DNA from: Janthinobacterium lividum
Lineage (GTDB): Bacteria > Pseudomonadota > Gammaproteobacteria > Steroidobacterales > Steroidobacteraceae
Assembly (NCBI GenBank): GCA_943327025.2
Contig: CALPVO020000103.1
Span: 1 to 7,281, forward strand
Reading direction: 5' to 3'
Length of the DNA stretch: 7,281 nucleotides
The notes beneath the pieces were generated by a model. That model saw only the letters and a program-made list of their open reading frames with translations. It was not told the DNA's origin and did not search any database. Of the stretch, positions 1 to 5,714 are shown one piece after another (position 1 is the first letter of the stretch; the number at the start of each line of letters is the position of its first letter). The translations under genes and the position numbers were made by a program.

Positions 1-15
1 GACAGGAGATTTTCC

Positions 16-375
16 ATGCCCAAGCTTTCCGAATCGGCCCTGAAGGCCAAGATTGCCGAGCTCCAGAAGAATCTGGACGATCTTAACAAGCGCAAAAAGC
101 CGGCTATCGACAAAATCACCGCAATCATGGCGGAGCACGGCCTGACGCTGGCCGACCTGCAGGGCGCAGCCCCGAAAGCCTCTACCCGTGGCCGTAAGAA
201 GGGCGCTGCCAAGCCAGCCGCCGCCAAGGGCAAGGTAGAAGCCAAGTTCCGTGACGCCGCTACCGGCGCCACCTGGACCGGCCGTGGCAAAACCCCGCGT
301 TGGCTCGTGGATGCGGAAGCTAACGGCCGCAGCCGTGAAGAGTTCCGTATCGTTGCCGAGGTTGCCGCGGCCTAA
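16..375 (+). CDS. H-NS histone-family nucleoid-associated protein
   Basis: This is a 119-residue DNA-binding protein of the H-NS/StpA family, expected to bind and often silence AT-rich DNA in the nucleoid. Residues 1-50 are a charged, helix-forming oligomerisation region with heptad-like Leu/Ile spacing. Residues 51-75 are a Lys/Ala/Pro-rich linker. Residues 76-112 are the C-terminal DNA-binding domain, with the family core TWTGRGKTPRW at 86-96; its GRG segment inserts in the minor groove in known H-NS proteins. The length is normal for proteobacterial H-NS-like proteins, so the gene is complete. The ATG at 16 is preceded by AGGAG (4-8) at a spacing of 7. The window begins only 15 bases upstream, so its promoter is not visible. 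Family assignment is firm; which paralogue it is cannot be told. Confidence 0.95.
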   Translation: MPKLSESALKAKIAELQKNLDDLNKRKKPAIDKITAIMAEHGLTLADLQGAAPKASTRGRKKGAAKPAAAKGKVEAKFRDAATGATWTGRGKTPRWLVDAEANGRSREEFRIVAEVAAA

Positions 376-394
376 ACCGCGCCCCTCCAGTGCC

Positions 395-441
395 TGCTCC
401 GGGTTAATCCACACGGGGTTTACCGTGTAAACTCCGGAGCA
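395..441 (+). promoter_or_regulatory. Imperfect hairpin overlapping the next gene's start
   Basis: TGCTCCGG (395-402) is the exact reverse complement of CCGGAGCA (434-441). Inside it, ACACGG (411-416) pairs with CCGTGT (423-428) around a GGTTTA loop, leaving an asymmetric internal loop. The right arm covers the only GGAG (436-439) and the A of the ATG at 441. It could end transcription of the H-NS-family gene, although no T-run follows, or mask translation initiation of the 441 gene. TAAACT (428-433) could alternatively be a -10 element. The structure is seen; the role is inferred. Confidence 0.4.
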
Positions 442-1988
442 TGCACAAGTTAATCCCGGCGGCTGTGTTAGCTGCCCTCCCCGTTGCCGCCCTGGCAGAA
501 ACTACCGCCAGCCCGGTTTCGGTTCCCCTTGAAATCCGTGGCGATTATGAAAGCTGGGTTCTGCCCGGTAGCGAAGCCATGGGTATGGCCGGCGTGGGCG
601 TCCGCCAGCAAGTGGGCGAACACGGCTTTTTAGGGGTAGACCTCTACGGCGCTGTGCGCGGAGAACGGGGCGGCTTCATTACCTTGGGCGGCACCGCCGG
701 TTTACGCTGGCCCCTGAGCGAGCGTCTTGCGTTGGAAACCAGCCTACACGTTGGTGCGGGCGGTGGGCGCGGTGGCCGCGCCCTTTCCGGTGGCGGTCTA
801 CTGCTGCGCGAAAGTGTGGGCTTGCGCTACCAACTACCCGGCCTCGGCACGGTCCACGCAGGCATTAGCCACGTCGACTTCCCTGACGGCGGCGTCATTC
901 ACAGCACGCAGGCCTACGCTGGCTTCAGCCTGCCGTTCAGCGCGCTGTTGCAAGCCGGTGGCCCGGCCACCTCATGGCAAATGCCGCCAGCCTTTAATGC
1001 CGGCACTTACCACCCGCAACAGCAGGCCTTCAGCACGCTGCTGCGTGAAGTGGTCGTCAGCGATGGCTCGCGCATGGACGACGGCCGCACGCAGCAAGAC
1101 TTCACCCTCATCGGCGCCGAATGGCGCACAGCCTTCCGTGAACATGTTTTCACGCGTATCGAGGCGTCCGCCGCCATGCGCGGTGGGGTGGCGGGCTATA
1201 TGCAAGTGCTCGGGGGCCTTGGCTTGCAGTACCCCCTGGGCCAGCGTGCCAAGGTGCATGGCTCGCTCTCCGGGGGCTTTGGTGGTGGCGGCGGTGTCGA
1301 CACGGCCGGCGGTTTTCTGGCCGCAGCGGATATTGGCCTGCAATGGGAAGTGGCCCCTGCTTGGCAAGTCGATGTGGCAGCGGGTTACTTCGCGGCCCCG
1401 GAAGGCAGCCTGCGCGCCAAAACGCTAACGCTGCGCGTAGCCCATGCGTTTGGCGGGCTCCCCACCGGCAGTAGTGCTGTCGCTAACGGCAGCAACGGCG
1501 GGTCGGCCCCTGCTTTGGCCGGCGTGAACTTCGAACCCCGCGCCCTGCGCGTGCGTTTCGCGGAACAGCATTACTTCAAGGGCAGCGCCGACTGGCGCAG
1601 CCTGCCGGAAGTGGAAGTGGGCAACCTCGGCTTCCAGTTCGACTACTTCATGAACCCCGAGTGGTACCTCACGGGCCAAGGCCTTGGCGCCTACACCGGC
1701 AAGGCCGGCGCCTACATGACTGGGCAACTGGGCGTGGGCACGCACCGCGCGCTAAGCGCGAATACTTTCGTGGAAGTGGAAGCACTGGTAGGTGCGGCGG
1801 GTGGCGGTGGCCTGCGCACCGGTGGCGGGCTGGTTTACCAGCTGAACGCCAACCTGGGTTGGCAGGTGAACGAGCACACCGCCGTGCTGCTCGGTGCCGG
1901 TGAACTAAAGGCTGCGAATGGCAGCCTGCGGGCGCATGTGGCGGGCCTGAGTATCGCCTACCGGTTCAACGGGTTTACACCGCGTTAA
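441..1988 (+). CDS. Secreted or outer-membrane beta-rich protein with three internal repeats
   Basis: This 515-residue protein belongs to no family I can name. Residues 1-19 are a Sec signal peptide (Lys3, a hydrophobic Ala/Leu core, and ALA before a cleavage site at 19/20). The rest has alternating polar and apolar strands, many Gly and aromatic residues and no Cys, as expected of an outer-membrane beta-barrel or periplasmic beta protein. Three divergent modules are visible at about 31-166, 202-338 and 371-511. Each has a Gly-rich turn (104-112, 278-288, 450-460) about 173 residues from the next, followed by a strand pattern ending in AYAGFSLPF, LRVAHAFG or LSIAYRFNGF. The linker at 341-360 is Ser/Asn/Gly-rich. 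The ATG at 441 is the only start that keeps a complete signal peptide; an in-frame stop lies at 405-407. The GGAG upstream is only one base from the ATG, which is too close for normal use. A surface or secreted role is inferred. Confidence 0.8.
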   Translation: MHKLIPAAVLAALPVAALAETTASPVSVPLEIRGDYESWVLPGSEAMGMAGVGVRQQVGEHGFLGVDLYGAVRGERGGFITLGGTAGLRWPLSERLALETSLHVGAGGGRGGRALSGGGLLLRESVGLRYQLPGLGTVHAGISHVDFPDGGVIHSTQAYAGFSLPFSALLQAGGPATSWQMPPAFNAGTYHPQQQAFSTLLREVVVSDGSRMDDGRTQQDFTLIGAEWRTAFREHVFTRIEASAAMRGGVAGYMQVLGGLGLQYPLGQRAKVHGSLSGGFGGGGGVDTAGGFLAAADIGLQWEVAPAWQVDVAAGYFAAPEGSLRAKTLTLRVAHAFGGLPTGSSAVANGSNGGSAPALAGVNFEPRALRVRFAEQHYFKGSADWRSLPEVEVGNLGFQFDYFMNPEWYLTGQGLGAYTGKAGAYMTGQLGVGTHRALSANTFVEVEALVGAAGGGGLRTGGGLVYQLNANLGWQVNEHTAVLLGAGELKAANGSLRAHVAGLSIAYRFNGFTPR

Positions 1989-1994
1989 AACGGG

Positions 1995-2025
1995 GCGCTA
2001 AAACGGGGGCTTTAGCACGTAGCGC
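1995..2025. terminator. Possible hairpin between convergent genes
   Basis: Between the plus-strand stop at 1988 and the minus-strand stop at 2045, GCGCTA (1995-2000) can pair with TAGCGC (2020-2025), or GCTAAA (1997-2002) with TTTAGC (2011-2016). These are alternative folds. The position between converging genes suits a two-way terminator, but neither strand shows a strong T-run directly after the stem. Confidence 0.3.
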
Positions 2026-2044
2026 GTTTATCGGTGCTTACTTG

Positions 2045-2893
2045 CTAGCGCACGGCTGCTAGTGCAGGTTCCGCAGAACGCTTGCGCGGCGGTGTTACGT
2101 CGAGAAACGTCCACACCGTCTCTTCGCGTTCCGCGCCTACCCGCACGGCGCACAAGTCTACCCAGAGCGCCGTGCCGTCCTTGCGCTGTAGTTCCAGGCG
2201 CGCGCGATAACGCTCACCCAAGGCCAGTGCAGTCGCTGCGGCGTTCGTGGTTTCGGTGAACTGCTGTTCAGAGCGGTAGAGCGCGCGCAGCGTAGGCCCA
2301 CGCAATTCGCCCGGCGCATAGCCGAACAAGCGCTCCAGCGTGCGGTTCTTCCACACCATACGGTTGCTGGCCACCTTCACCACGCCTAGCAAGTCGTTGT
2401 CGAGCACGGCGCGCTGTTCTGCGGCCAGCACCTGCAAACGGTTCCGGGCGCGAACCAGTTCAGTGACGTCATGCAGCATGCAAGCGCTTTGGTGCAGCAA
2501 GCCGCGGCTGTCGTAAGCGGCGGTGGCGTAAAGCCATACGCGCCGCGTGGCGCCACAGCGCGTTACCATCTCGAATTCCAAGCCGTCAATTTGTCCGTGC
2601 AGCTGCAGTACAGCAAGGCAGCCCGGAAACTGCTCGCGGCTTTCGCTAGAGAAGAACTGAGCGGGACCGCACAGACCCACCACCTGCTCCGCTTCACAGT
2701 CAAACCACTCGAGCGCCTTGGCATTCAGCTGCACAAAGCAACCGGCCGCGTCGAGCGTGAAGTGCGCGCAAGGCGCGTGGGCGAACGGGTCCGGTGCGGG
2801 CGAAGGCTGGCGCCGCGCAAGGAAGCGGAAACCGTTGGCGATGCGGTGGCCCAGCGACTGCAGAGACTGCAACCAAGTGCGCAGGTGGTACAT
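2045..2893 (-). CDS. Tandem PAS-domain protein without output domain
   Basis: This 282-residue soluble protein has an amphipathic or basic N-terminus (1-30) and two PAS folds. PAS1 (about 40-144) ends in the typical HDVTE motif that leads into a connecting helix (145-160). PAS2 (about 161-267) contains the NRTLERLFGY and ELQRKDGTALWV signatures and ends in FLDVT. Only 15 mostly basic and small residues follow, so no kinase, GGDEF, EAL or DNA-binding domain is present and no membrane segment is seen. It may be a stand-alone sensor acting through a partner, or a remnant of a larger signalling protein. PAS1 holds seven Cys (42, 52, 66, 75, 92, 113, 138) against one in PAS2. The ATG at 2893 was chosen because GAGG (2902-2905 on this strand) lies 8 bases upstream; an in-frame TTG at 2911 would add six residues with worse spacing. 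It lies 104 bases downstream of the NYN-LOTUS gene and may be co-transcribed. Confidence 0.85.
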   Translation of the reverse strand: MYHLRTWLQSLQSLGHRIANGFRFLARRQPSPAPDPFAHAPCAHFTLDAAGCFVQLNAKALEWFDCEAEQVVGLCGPAQFFSSESREQFPGCLAVLQLHGQIDGLEFEMVTRCGATRRVWLYATAAYDSRGLLHQSACMLHDVTELVRARNRLQVLAAEQRAVLDNDLLGVVKVASNRMVWKNRTLERLFGYAPGELRGPTLRALYRSEQQFTETTNAAATALALGERYRARLELQRKDGTALWVDLCAVRVGAEREETVWTFLDVTPPRKRSAEPALAAVR

Positions 2894-2921
2894 GCCCCAA
2901 GCCTCGCGCAAAGCAAGCTAA

Positions 2922-2937
2922 GGAATCTCCTGATTCC
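2922..2937 (-). repeat. Short perfect inverted repeat upstream of the PAS gene
   Basis: GGAATC (2922-2927) and GATTCC (2932-2937) form a 6-bp stem around TCCT in the gap between the NYN-LOTUS and PAS genes. No T-run follows, so a terminator is doubtful. It could be a small operator or chance. Confidence 0.25.
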
Positions 2938-2997
2938 GCCAGTGAATAATTCCACCAGCGAAGCCCGTGCGGCAGTTCGCTTGTTCCGCCTACCCCT

Positions 2998-3903
2998 TCA
3001 TCCCTCGGCCACCGCTGCCACATGCCCGCCTGCGTCACGGTCCACCCACTGCAGCAGCTCGGGAAAGCGGTCCAGAAACGCGCTGAAACTGCTGCAGCCC
3101 AGCGCGCGTTCATCGAACGCCGGCAGCAAACGCACCAACAATTGCTTCAGTAAACCGCAAGGAATGTAGTTCTCGCCACGGCGCTCCACGCATTGGCGCA
3201 AAGCACGCTGCAAGGCAGCGCGAGCTTCGTCCATGGTAGGCGCGGCGGTGGCTTCGGGGGCGTGTGCAAGACGCTGCGGCGCCACCGTTGTGGCTGTAGT
3301 TGCCACAAAGACCGACGTATCCGCAGCGGCGAGCGGATGCTCTGGCGCCACGGGCTGTGGCGCCAGCGGCTCCCCCACCGGCTGCTGCGGAAACAGGTTG
3401 TGGTAGAACTTGAACTCGTTGCACGAAGCCACGAGGAAGCGATTCGAGAACCCCGCCACGCCTACGCCGGCGATGAAGCGCCCACTTTGCTTTACCTTCT
3501 GCGCCAAGCTGATGAAGTCGCTGTCGCTGGACACCACCACAATGTGCGTCAAGTGCTGGTGCGTGTGCACATCGCTCAGCGCATCCAGCGCCATGCGAAT
3601 GTCCGCGCTGTTCTTCATGTTCTGCCCGCGCGGAAACATCTGAATAAGATCGACGCCCGCGATGTTCAGCTGGTGCCGGTAGTTGGCGAACCACTGCCAG
3701 TTGCCGTAAGCGCGGTTGATGGTGATGTCGCCGAGCGAAGCGGCGTATTCCAGCACCGGCGAGAGGTCCACGATGGGCGGCTGCGGCGTAAAACGGTTTT
3801 CGCGATACCACTGCTCCCCGTATTCCAAGTTCCCCAAGATGGCGTGGAAGTTTTCAAAGTCCCAGTAGAGGGCAACTTTCGGGGTGGATTCGCGTTCAGC
3901 CAT
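2998..3903 (-). CDS. NYN-LOTUS (OST-HTH) putative RNA endonuclease
   Basis: This 301-residue protein has an N-terminal NYN domain (about 8-170), a PIN-like metal-dependent ribonuclease fold. The acidic positions are in place: D15 in ALYWDFEN, D101 in NSADIRMALD, and D127/D129 in VVSSDSDF, followed by the KVKQSGRFIAGVGV segment typical of LabA/NYN proteins. Residues 171-222 are a Pro/Ala/Thr-rich linker. Residues 223-297 match a LOTUS (OST-HTH) domain, including GLLKQLLVRLLPAFDERALG and FSAFLDRFPELLQ. LOTUS domains bind RNA, so this architecture, like that of eukaryotic MARF1, suggests a nuclease guided to RNA by its C-terminal domain. The substrate is unknown. The ATG at 3903 has AAGGA (3911-3915 on this strand) 7 bases upstream. 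Its 147-base leader carries the tandem repeats at 3960-4044. The protein appears intact and cytoplasmic. Confidence 0.9.
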   Translation of the reverse strand: MAERESTPKVALYWDFENFHAILGNLEYGEQWYRENRFTPQPPIVDLSPVLEYAASLGDITINRAYGNWQWFANYRHQLNIAGVDLIQMFPRGQNMKNSADIRMALDALSDVHTHQHLTHIVVVSSDSDFISLAQKVKQSGRFIAGVGVAGFSNRFLVASCNEFKFYHNLFPQQPVGEPLAPQPVAPEHPLAAADTSVFVATTATTVAPQRLAHAPEATAAPTMDEARAALQRALRQCVERRGENYIPCGLLKQLLVRLLPAFDERALGCSSFSAFLDRFPELLQWVDRDAGGHVAAVAEG

Positions 3904-3959
3904 GGAGATGTCCTTTCAGGAGGCAGCCGCAGTGTAACGGGTTGGCGCAGCGGGGCTGT

Positions 3960-4044
3960 GGCAGCGAGCTACCTGTGGAAGCGAACTCCCTGCGGAAGCG
4001 AGCTACCTTTGGCAGCGAACTCCCTGTGGAAGCGAGCTGGCTCT
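3960..4044 (-). repeat. Five 17-bp tandem repeats with an alternating pattern
   Basis: Units start at 3960, 3977, 3994, 4011 and 4028 on the plus strand, with consensus GGMAGCGARCTMCCTKY. Units 1 and 3 share AGCGAGCTACC; units 2 and 4 share AGCGAACTCCC. The array is therefore a 34-bp double unit repeated twice plus a diverging fifth copy. It fills much of the gap between the 101-residue gene and the NYN-LOTUS gene and would be transcribed into the latter's leader if the genes are linked. It has no coding potential that I trust. Confidence 0.85.
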
Positions 4045-4050
4045 CGACGT

Positions 4051-4356
4051 TTACAGACCGAACGACTCCGCGAGGTCCACTTCTTCTTCCACCCGCGCTT
4101 CCACGCCAGCCAGCCGCACGTGCAAGTGCAAGTGCGTTGCACCCGCCTGCGTGGCCACAAAGCGCGCGGAACCGGCACGGTGTTCGGCGGCAAGGTCCTC
4201 CACTTGGCCCAACGCCAGCGGCACCCAGCCCGAGCCATCTTGGCGGCAATAGATGAAAACGCCCGGCTGCATAGGCGGCGCAGCGCTGTCGAGTAGCACC
4301 ACCTGGAAGCAATAGCGGCGCCCGCTGGCCCCGCGCCATTCATGAATCTGGGTCAT
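4051..4356 (-). CDS. Small conserved-type protein, possible degenerate GIY-YIG fold
   Basis: This 101-residue acidic protein has no signal peptide or membrane helix. Its layout resembles small GIY-YIG-like proteins: IHEWRGASGRRYCFQV (4-19), then PGVFIYCR (31-38) in the place of GIY, WVPLALGQVEDL (44-55) in the place of PLYIGxxxDL, the GATHLHLHV strand (72-80), and an acidic helix VEARVEEEVDL (85-95) where the family carries its catalytic Glu. The YIG Tyr is replaced by Ala (ALG), so nuclease activity is doubtful. I infer this likeness from motif order only; otherwise it is a hypothetical protein. The ATG at 4356 was chosen with GGGGA 9 bases upstream; an in-frame TTG at 4392 would add 12 residues but lacks a good ribosome site. 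It precedes the NYN-LOTUS gene by 147 bases. Confidence 0.7.
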   Translation of the reverse strand: MTQIHEWRGASGRRYCFQVVLLDSAAPPMQPGVFIYCRQDGSGWVPLALGQVEDLAAEHRAGSARFVATQAGATHLHLHVRLAGVEARVEEEVDLAESFGL

Positions 4357-4409
4357 CTCGACATATCCCCGTCTTTTGGTGCCGAAGGGCAAACCCGACT
4401 GCGAACTCT

Positions 4410-4469
4410 TGTACTAGCGAAAATCCGCGATTTTGCCCCTTGGTGCAAGGGGTCTACGTCACAAGTACA
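4410..4469. other. Compact three-stem structured intergenic element
   Basis: TGTACT (4410-4415) pairs with AGTACA (4464-4469), enclosing two perfect hairpins: AAAATC/GATTTT (4420-4425 and 4429-4434, loop CGC) and CCCCTTG/CAAGGGG (4436-4442 and 4446-4452, loop GTG). The result is a three-way junction in 60 bases, upstream of the 101-residue gene on the minus strand and downstream of vapC. No T-run follows on either strand. It could be a structured leader, a small RNA, a degenerate terminator or chance. Confidence 0.4.
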
Positions 4470-4518
4470 GCGTCAACCCGTGTCGGGCGCATGACAAGCG
4501 GCCTAAACGGCGCTCGAA

Positions 4519-4551
4519 CCTGCCCACTAGCCCGCCGTGGGACCTAGCAGG
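4519..4551 (-). terminator. Possible hairpin after vapC
   Basis: CCTGC (4519-4523) pairs with GCAGG (4547-4551), and CCAC (4524-4527) with GTGG (4537-4540), with bulged bases on one side. It begins about 20 bases past the vapC stop on the minus strand, the usual place for a terminator, but lacks a T-run. Confidence 0.25.
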
Positions 4552-4568
4552 CAAGCCCATCTAGATGT

Positions 4569-4988
4569 TTACGAGTGGTCGTCCCAAGGATTCAGCAGGC
4601 GCACGCCCAAGTCGGCAAAGTCGCGGACATTGCGCGTTACCAGCACCAAATCGTGCTGGAGTGCAGTGGCCGCGAGTAGACCATCGACCGAAGGCACTGG
4701 GCGGCCTGCTGACGCGGTCACCCTGCCCCAGCGCTCTGCGGTGGCCGCGTCAATGCCCAGTACGCGCCCCCGAAAGAAGCGCGGCAGTTGAATGTCCAAC
4801 CATTCCTGTAACGCCGCCTTGCGCGCGTCGGCCGGACGAAGCTCAACGCCCTTGCGAATTTCACCCAGCGTTAACACGCTTAGGTACAGCAAATCCGCTG
4901 GGCGCTGCTCGAACCAACTAACGACGTTTGCATCCGGCTTGGTGCGGCGCAGTTCGGAAAGCGCGTTGGTGTCGATGAGGTAGTTCAG
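4569..4988 (-). CDS. vapC: VapC/FitB-like PIN-domain toxin ribonuclease, CTG start
   Basis: This is a 139-residue PIN-domain toxin of a type II toxin-antitoxin pair; the family cleaves RNA, often tRNA, using Mg2+ held by four acidic residues. All four are visible: D6 in NYLIDTNALSELR, E43 in LTLGEIRKG, D102 in PSVDGLLAATA, and D123 in LVTRNVRDF. The C-terminal VRLLNPW is typical of the FitB-like group. The reading frame stays open far upstream (to 5360) but there it only shadows the antitoxin. No ATG, GTG or TTG keeps the first strand, so the start is most likely the CTG at 4988. This overlaps the antitoxin stop as CTGA, exactly where related operons have ATGA. The start may be a weak natural one, giving low toxin output by translational coupling, or a mutated ATG. 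The rest of the gene shows no damage. Confidence 0.9.
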   Translation of the reverse strand: MNYLIDTNALSELRRTKPDANVVSWFEQRPADLLYLSVLTLGEIRKGVELRPADARKAALQEWLDIQLPRFFRGRVLGIDAATAERWGRVTASAGRPVPSVDGLLAATALQHDLVLVTRNVRDFADLGVRLLNPWDDHS

Positions 4989-5236
4989 AGGTCCACCGGG
5001 CGCGGGAGGCTGCGGTCGCGCTCGAACTCCAGGTCGTCCATGCCGACGAGCGGCGACTTGCGCATGAACGCCGCCAGCGATTCGCCGGTACCGCTCAGTT
5101 GGTCGAAGAGTTCCCGCGAGATGACGACTGCCACCGAGCGGCCGTGCAACGTGATGTCTTGTGGGCCTTCCCGGCCGGCTTCGCGGACCAATTCCGAGAA
5201 CCGTGCCTTGGCGGCCTGCAGTTGCCAACGGCGCAT
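4985..5236 (-). CDS. Phd/YefM-family antitoxin
   Basis: This 83-residue antitoxin should bind and neutralise the adjacent PIN toxin and repress the operon. Residues 1-50 show the Phd/YefM DNA-binding and dimer fold: WQLQAAKARFSELVREA, then GPQDITLHGRSVAVVIS. The C-terminal part (SLAAFMRKSPLVG through DRSLPRPVDL) is the flexible toxin-wrapping segment. The ATG at 5236 has a strong GGAGG at a spacing of 8; a TTG six codons upstream is unlikely. It is the first gene of a two-gene operon and overlaps vapC by four bases. VapC-type toxins are commonly paired with VapB, RHH or Phd-like antitoxins, so this pairing is normal. Confidence 0.93.
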   Translation of the reverse strand: MRRWQLQAAKARFSELVREAGREGPQDITLHGRSVAVVISRELFDQLSGTGESLAAFMRKSPLVGMDDLEFERDRSLPRPVDL

Positions 5237-5262
5237 GAGGGTTTCCTCCGGCAATCATGGGA

Positions 5263-5298
5263 CTGACCAGAATAGTCAGAATTAAGAGTTTAGCGCAA
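5263..5298 (-). promoter_or_regulatory. Candidate toxin-antitoxin promoter and operator
   Basis: On the minus strand, TTGCGC (5293-5298) and TATTCT (5269-5274) are 18 bases apart, a weak sigma-70-like pair that would start transcription near 5262, about 25 bases before the antitoxin ATG. An inverted repeat, CTGAC (5263-5267) and GTCAG (5275-5279), spans the -10. Phd/YefM antitoxins usually bind palindromes over their own promoter, so this is a reasonable operator. Not proven. Confidence 0.45.
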
Positions 5299-5656
5299 TT
5301 GCCACCCTGCAGCGGCGCGCCGGAGTCCAAGGATTCACGAAAACGAAAACGGCTATGCATGGATGACAGGTTAACGTCGAAACGACAGAAACGCTCATCG
5401 GATATTCAGCCAAGATATTGAATTATATAAATATTACGAGGTTTTTCGCGCGTGGAATCTTCGGGGAGAGAGCCTGACGCACGTTCCGGCGCTCGCACGG
5501 TAATCCCCCTACCACCCCGCCGCCGAAAACTGCATCGACGTTGTATCCCGCCGTAGCGTTACCTCGTGCCGCGATACAGCCATGAACCACGTCTGCTGCT
5601 CATCCTCTATTCATGCACTGTTCGGTCAAAAACACGCGTTCTGTCGCCCAACCGTA
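5299..5656. other. Non-coding gap with AT-rich patch
   Basis: Between the divergent toxin-antitoxin and Fic genes I see no credible coding region. About 5395-5445 is markedly AT-rich against the GC-rich surroundings and contains a perfect TATAAT on the minus strand (5422-5427), but no convincing -35 lies at 16-18 bases. The patch could be a promoter, a binding site for H-NS-like proteins, or a junction of acquired DNA. The rest (5450-5656) shows nothing I can name. Confidence 0.5.
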
Positions 5657-5705
5657 TTGCGCGCCAAATAAAATGGCGCGAGACTCTGTTGCGCGCCAAA
5701 TAAAA
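5657..5705 (+). promoter_or_regulatory. Paired 17-bp direct repeats upstream of the Fic gene, likely operator
   Basis: TTGCGCGCCAAATAAAA occurs perfectly at 5657-5673 and 5689-5705, a period of 32 bp (about three helical turns). The first copy also forms a palindrome with the following bases: CGCGCCA (5660-5666) and TGGCGCG (5674-5680). GACTC (5682-5686) and GAGTC (5706-5710) flank the second copy. The array ends 9 bases before the Fic start and is probably bound by that protein's own winged helix. TAAAAT (5669-5674) could be a -10, but no good -35 is seen. Confidence 0.7.
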
Positions 5706-5714
5706 GAGTCCGTT

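Noticed and set aside
727..1428. Open frame within the envelope-protein gene
   Set aside because: It is in a different frame of a gene with a signal peptide and coherent repeats; its Arg/Ala/Ser/Pro-rich composition is typical of a GC-rich shadow.
3193..4296. Long plus-strand open frame opposite the NYN-LOTUS gene
   Set aside because: It is antisense to clearly recognisable domains, crosses the tandem repeats, and its translation has no family-like motifs.
4410..4469. tRNA-like cloverleaf
   Set aside because: There is no T-loop GGTTCRA sequence, no proper acceptor stem and no plausible anticodon arm; it is kept only as an unnamed structured element.
4584..5337. 11-bp direct repeat CCAAGGATTCA at 4584-4594 and 5327-5337 around the toxin-antitoxin genes
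   Set aside because: A few repeated 11-mers are expected by chance in 7 kb, and the left copy lies inside vapC, so it does not define an insertion.
4989..5360. Upstream extension of the VapC reading frame
   Set aside because: The extra 124 residues only read the antitoxin gene and its promoter in another frame; VapC proteins begin at the NYLIDTN strand.
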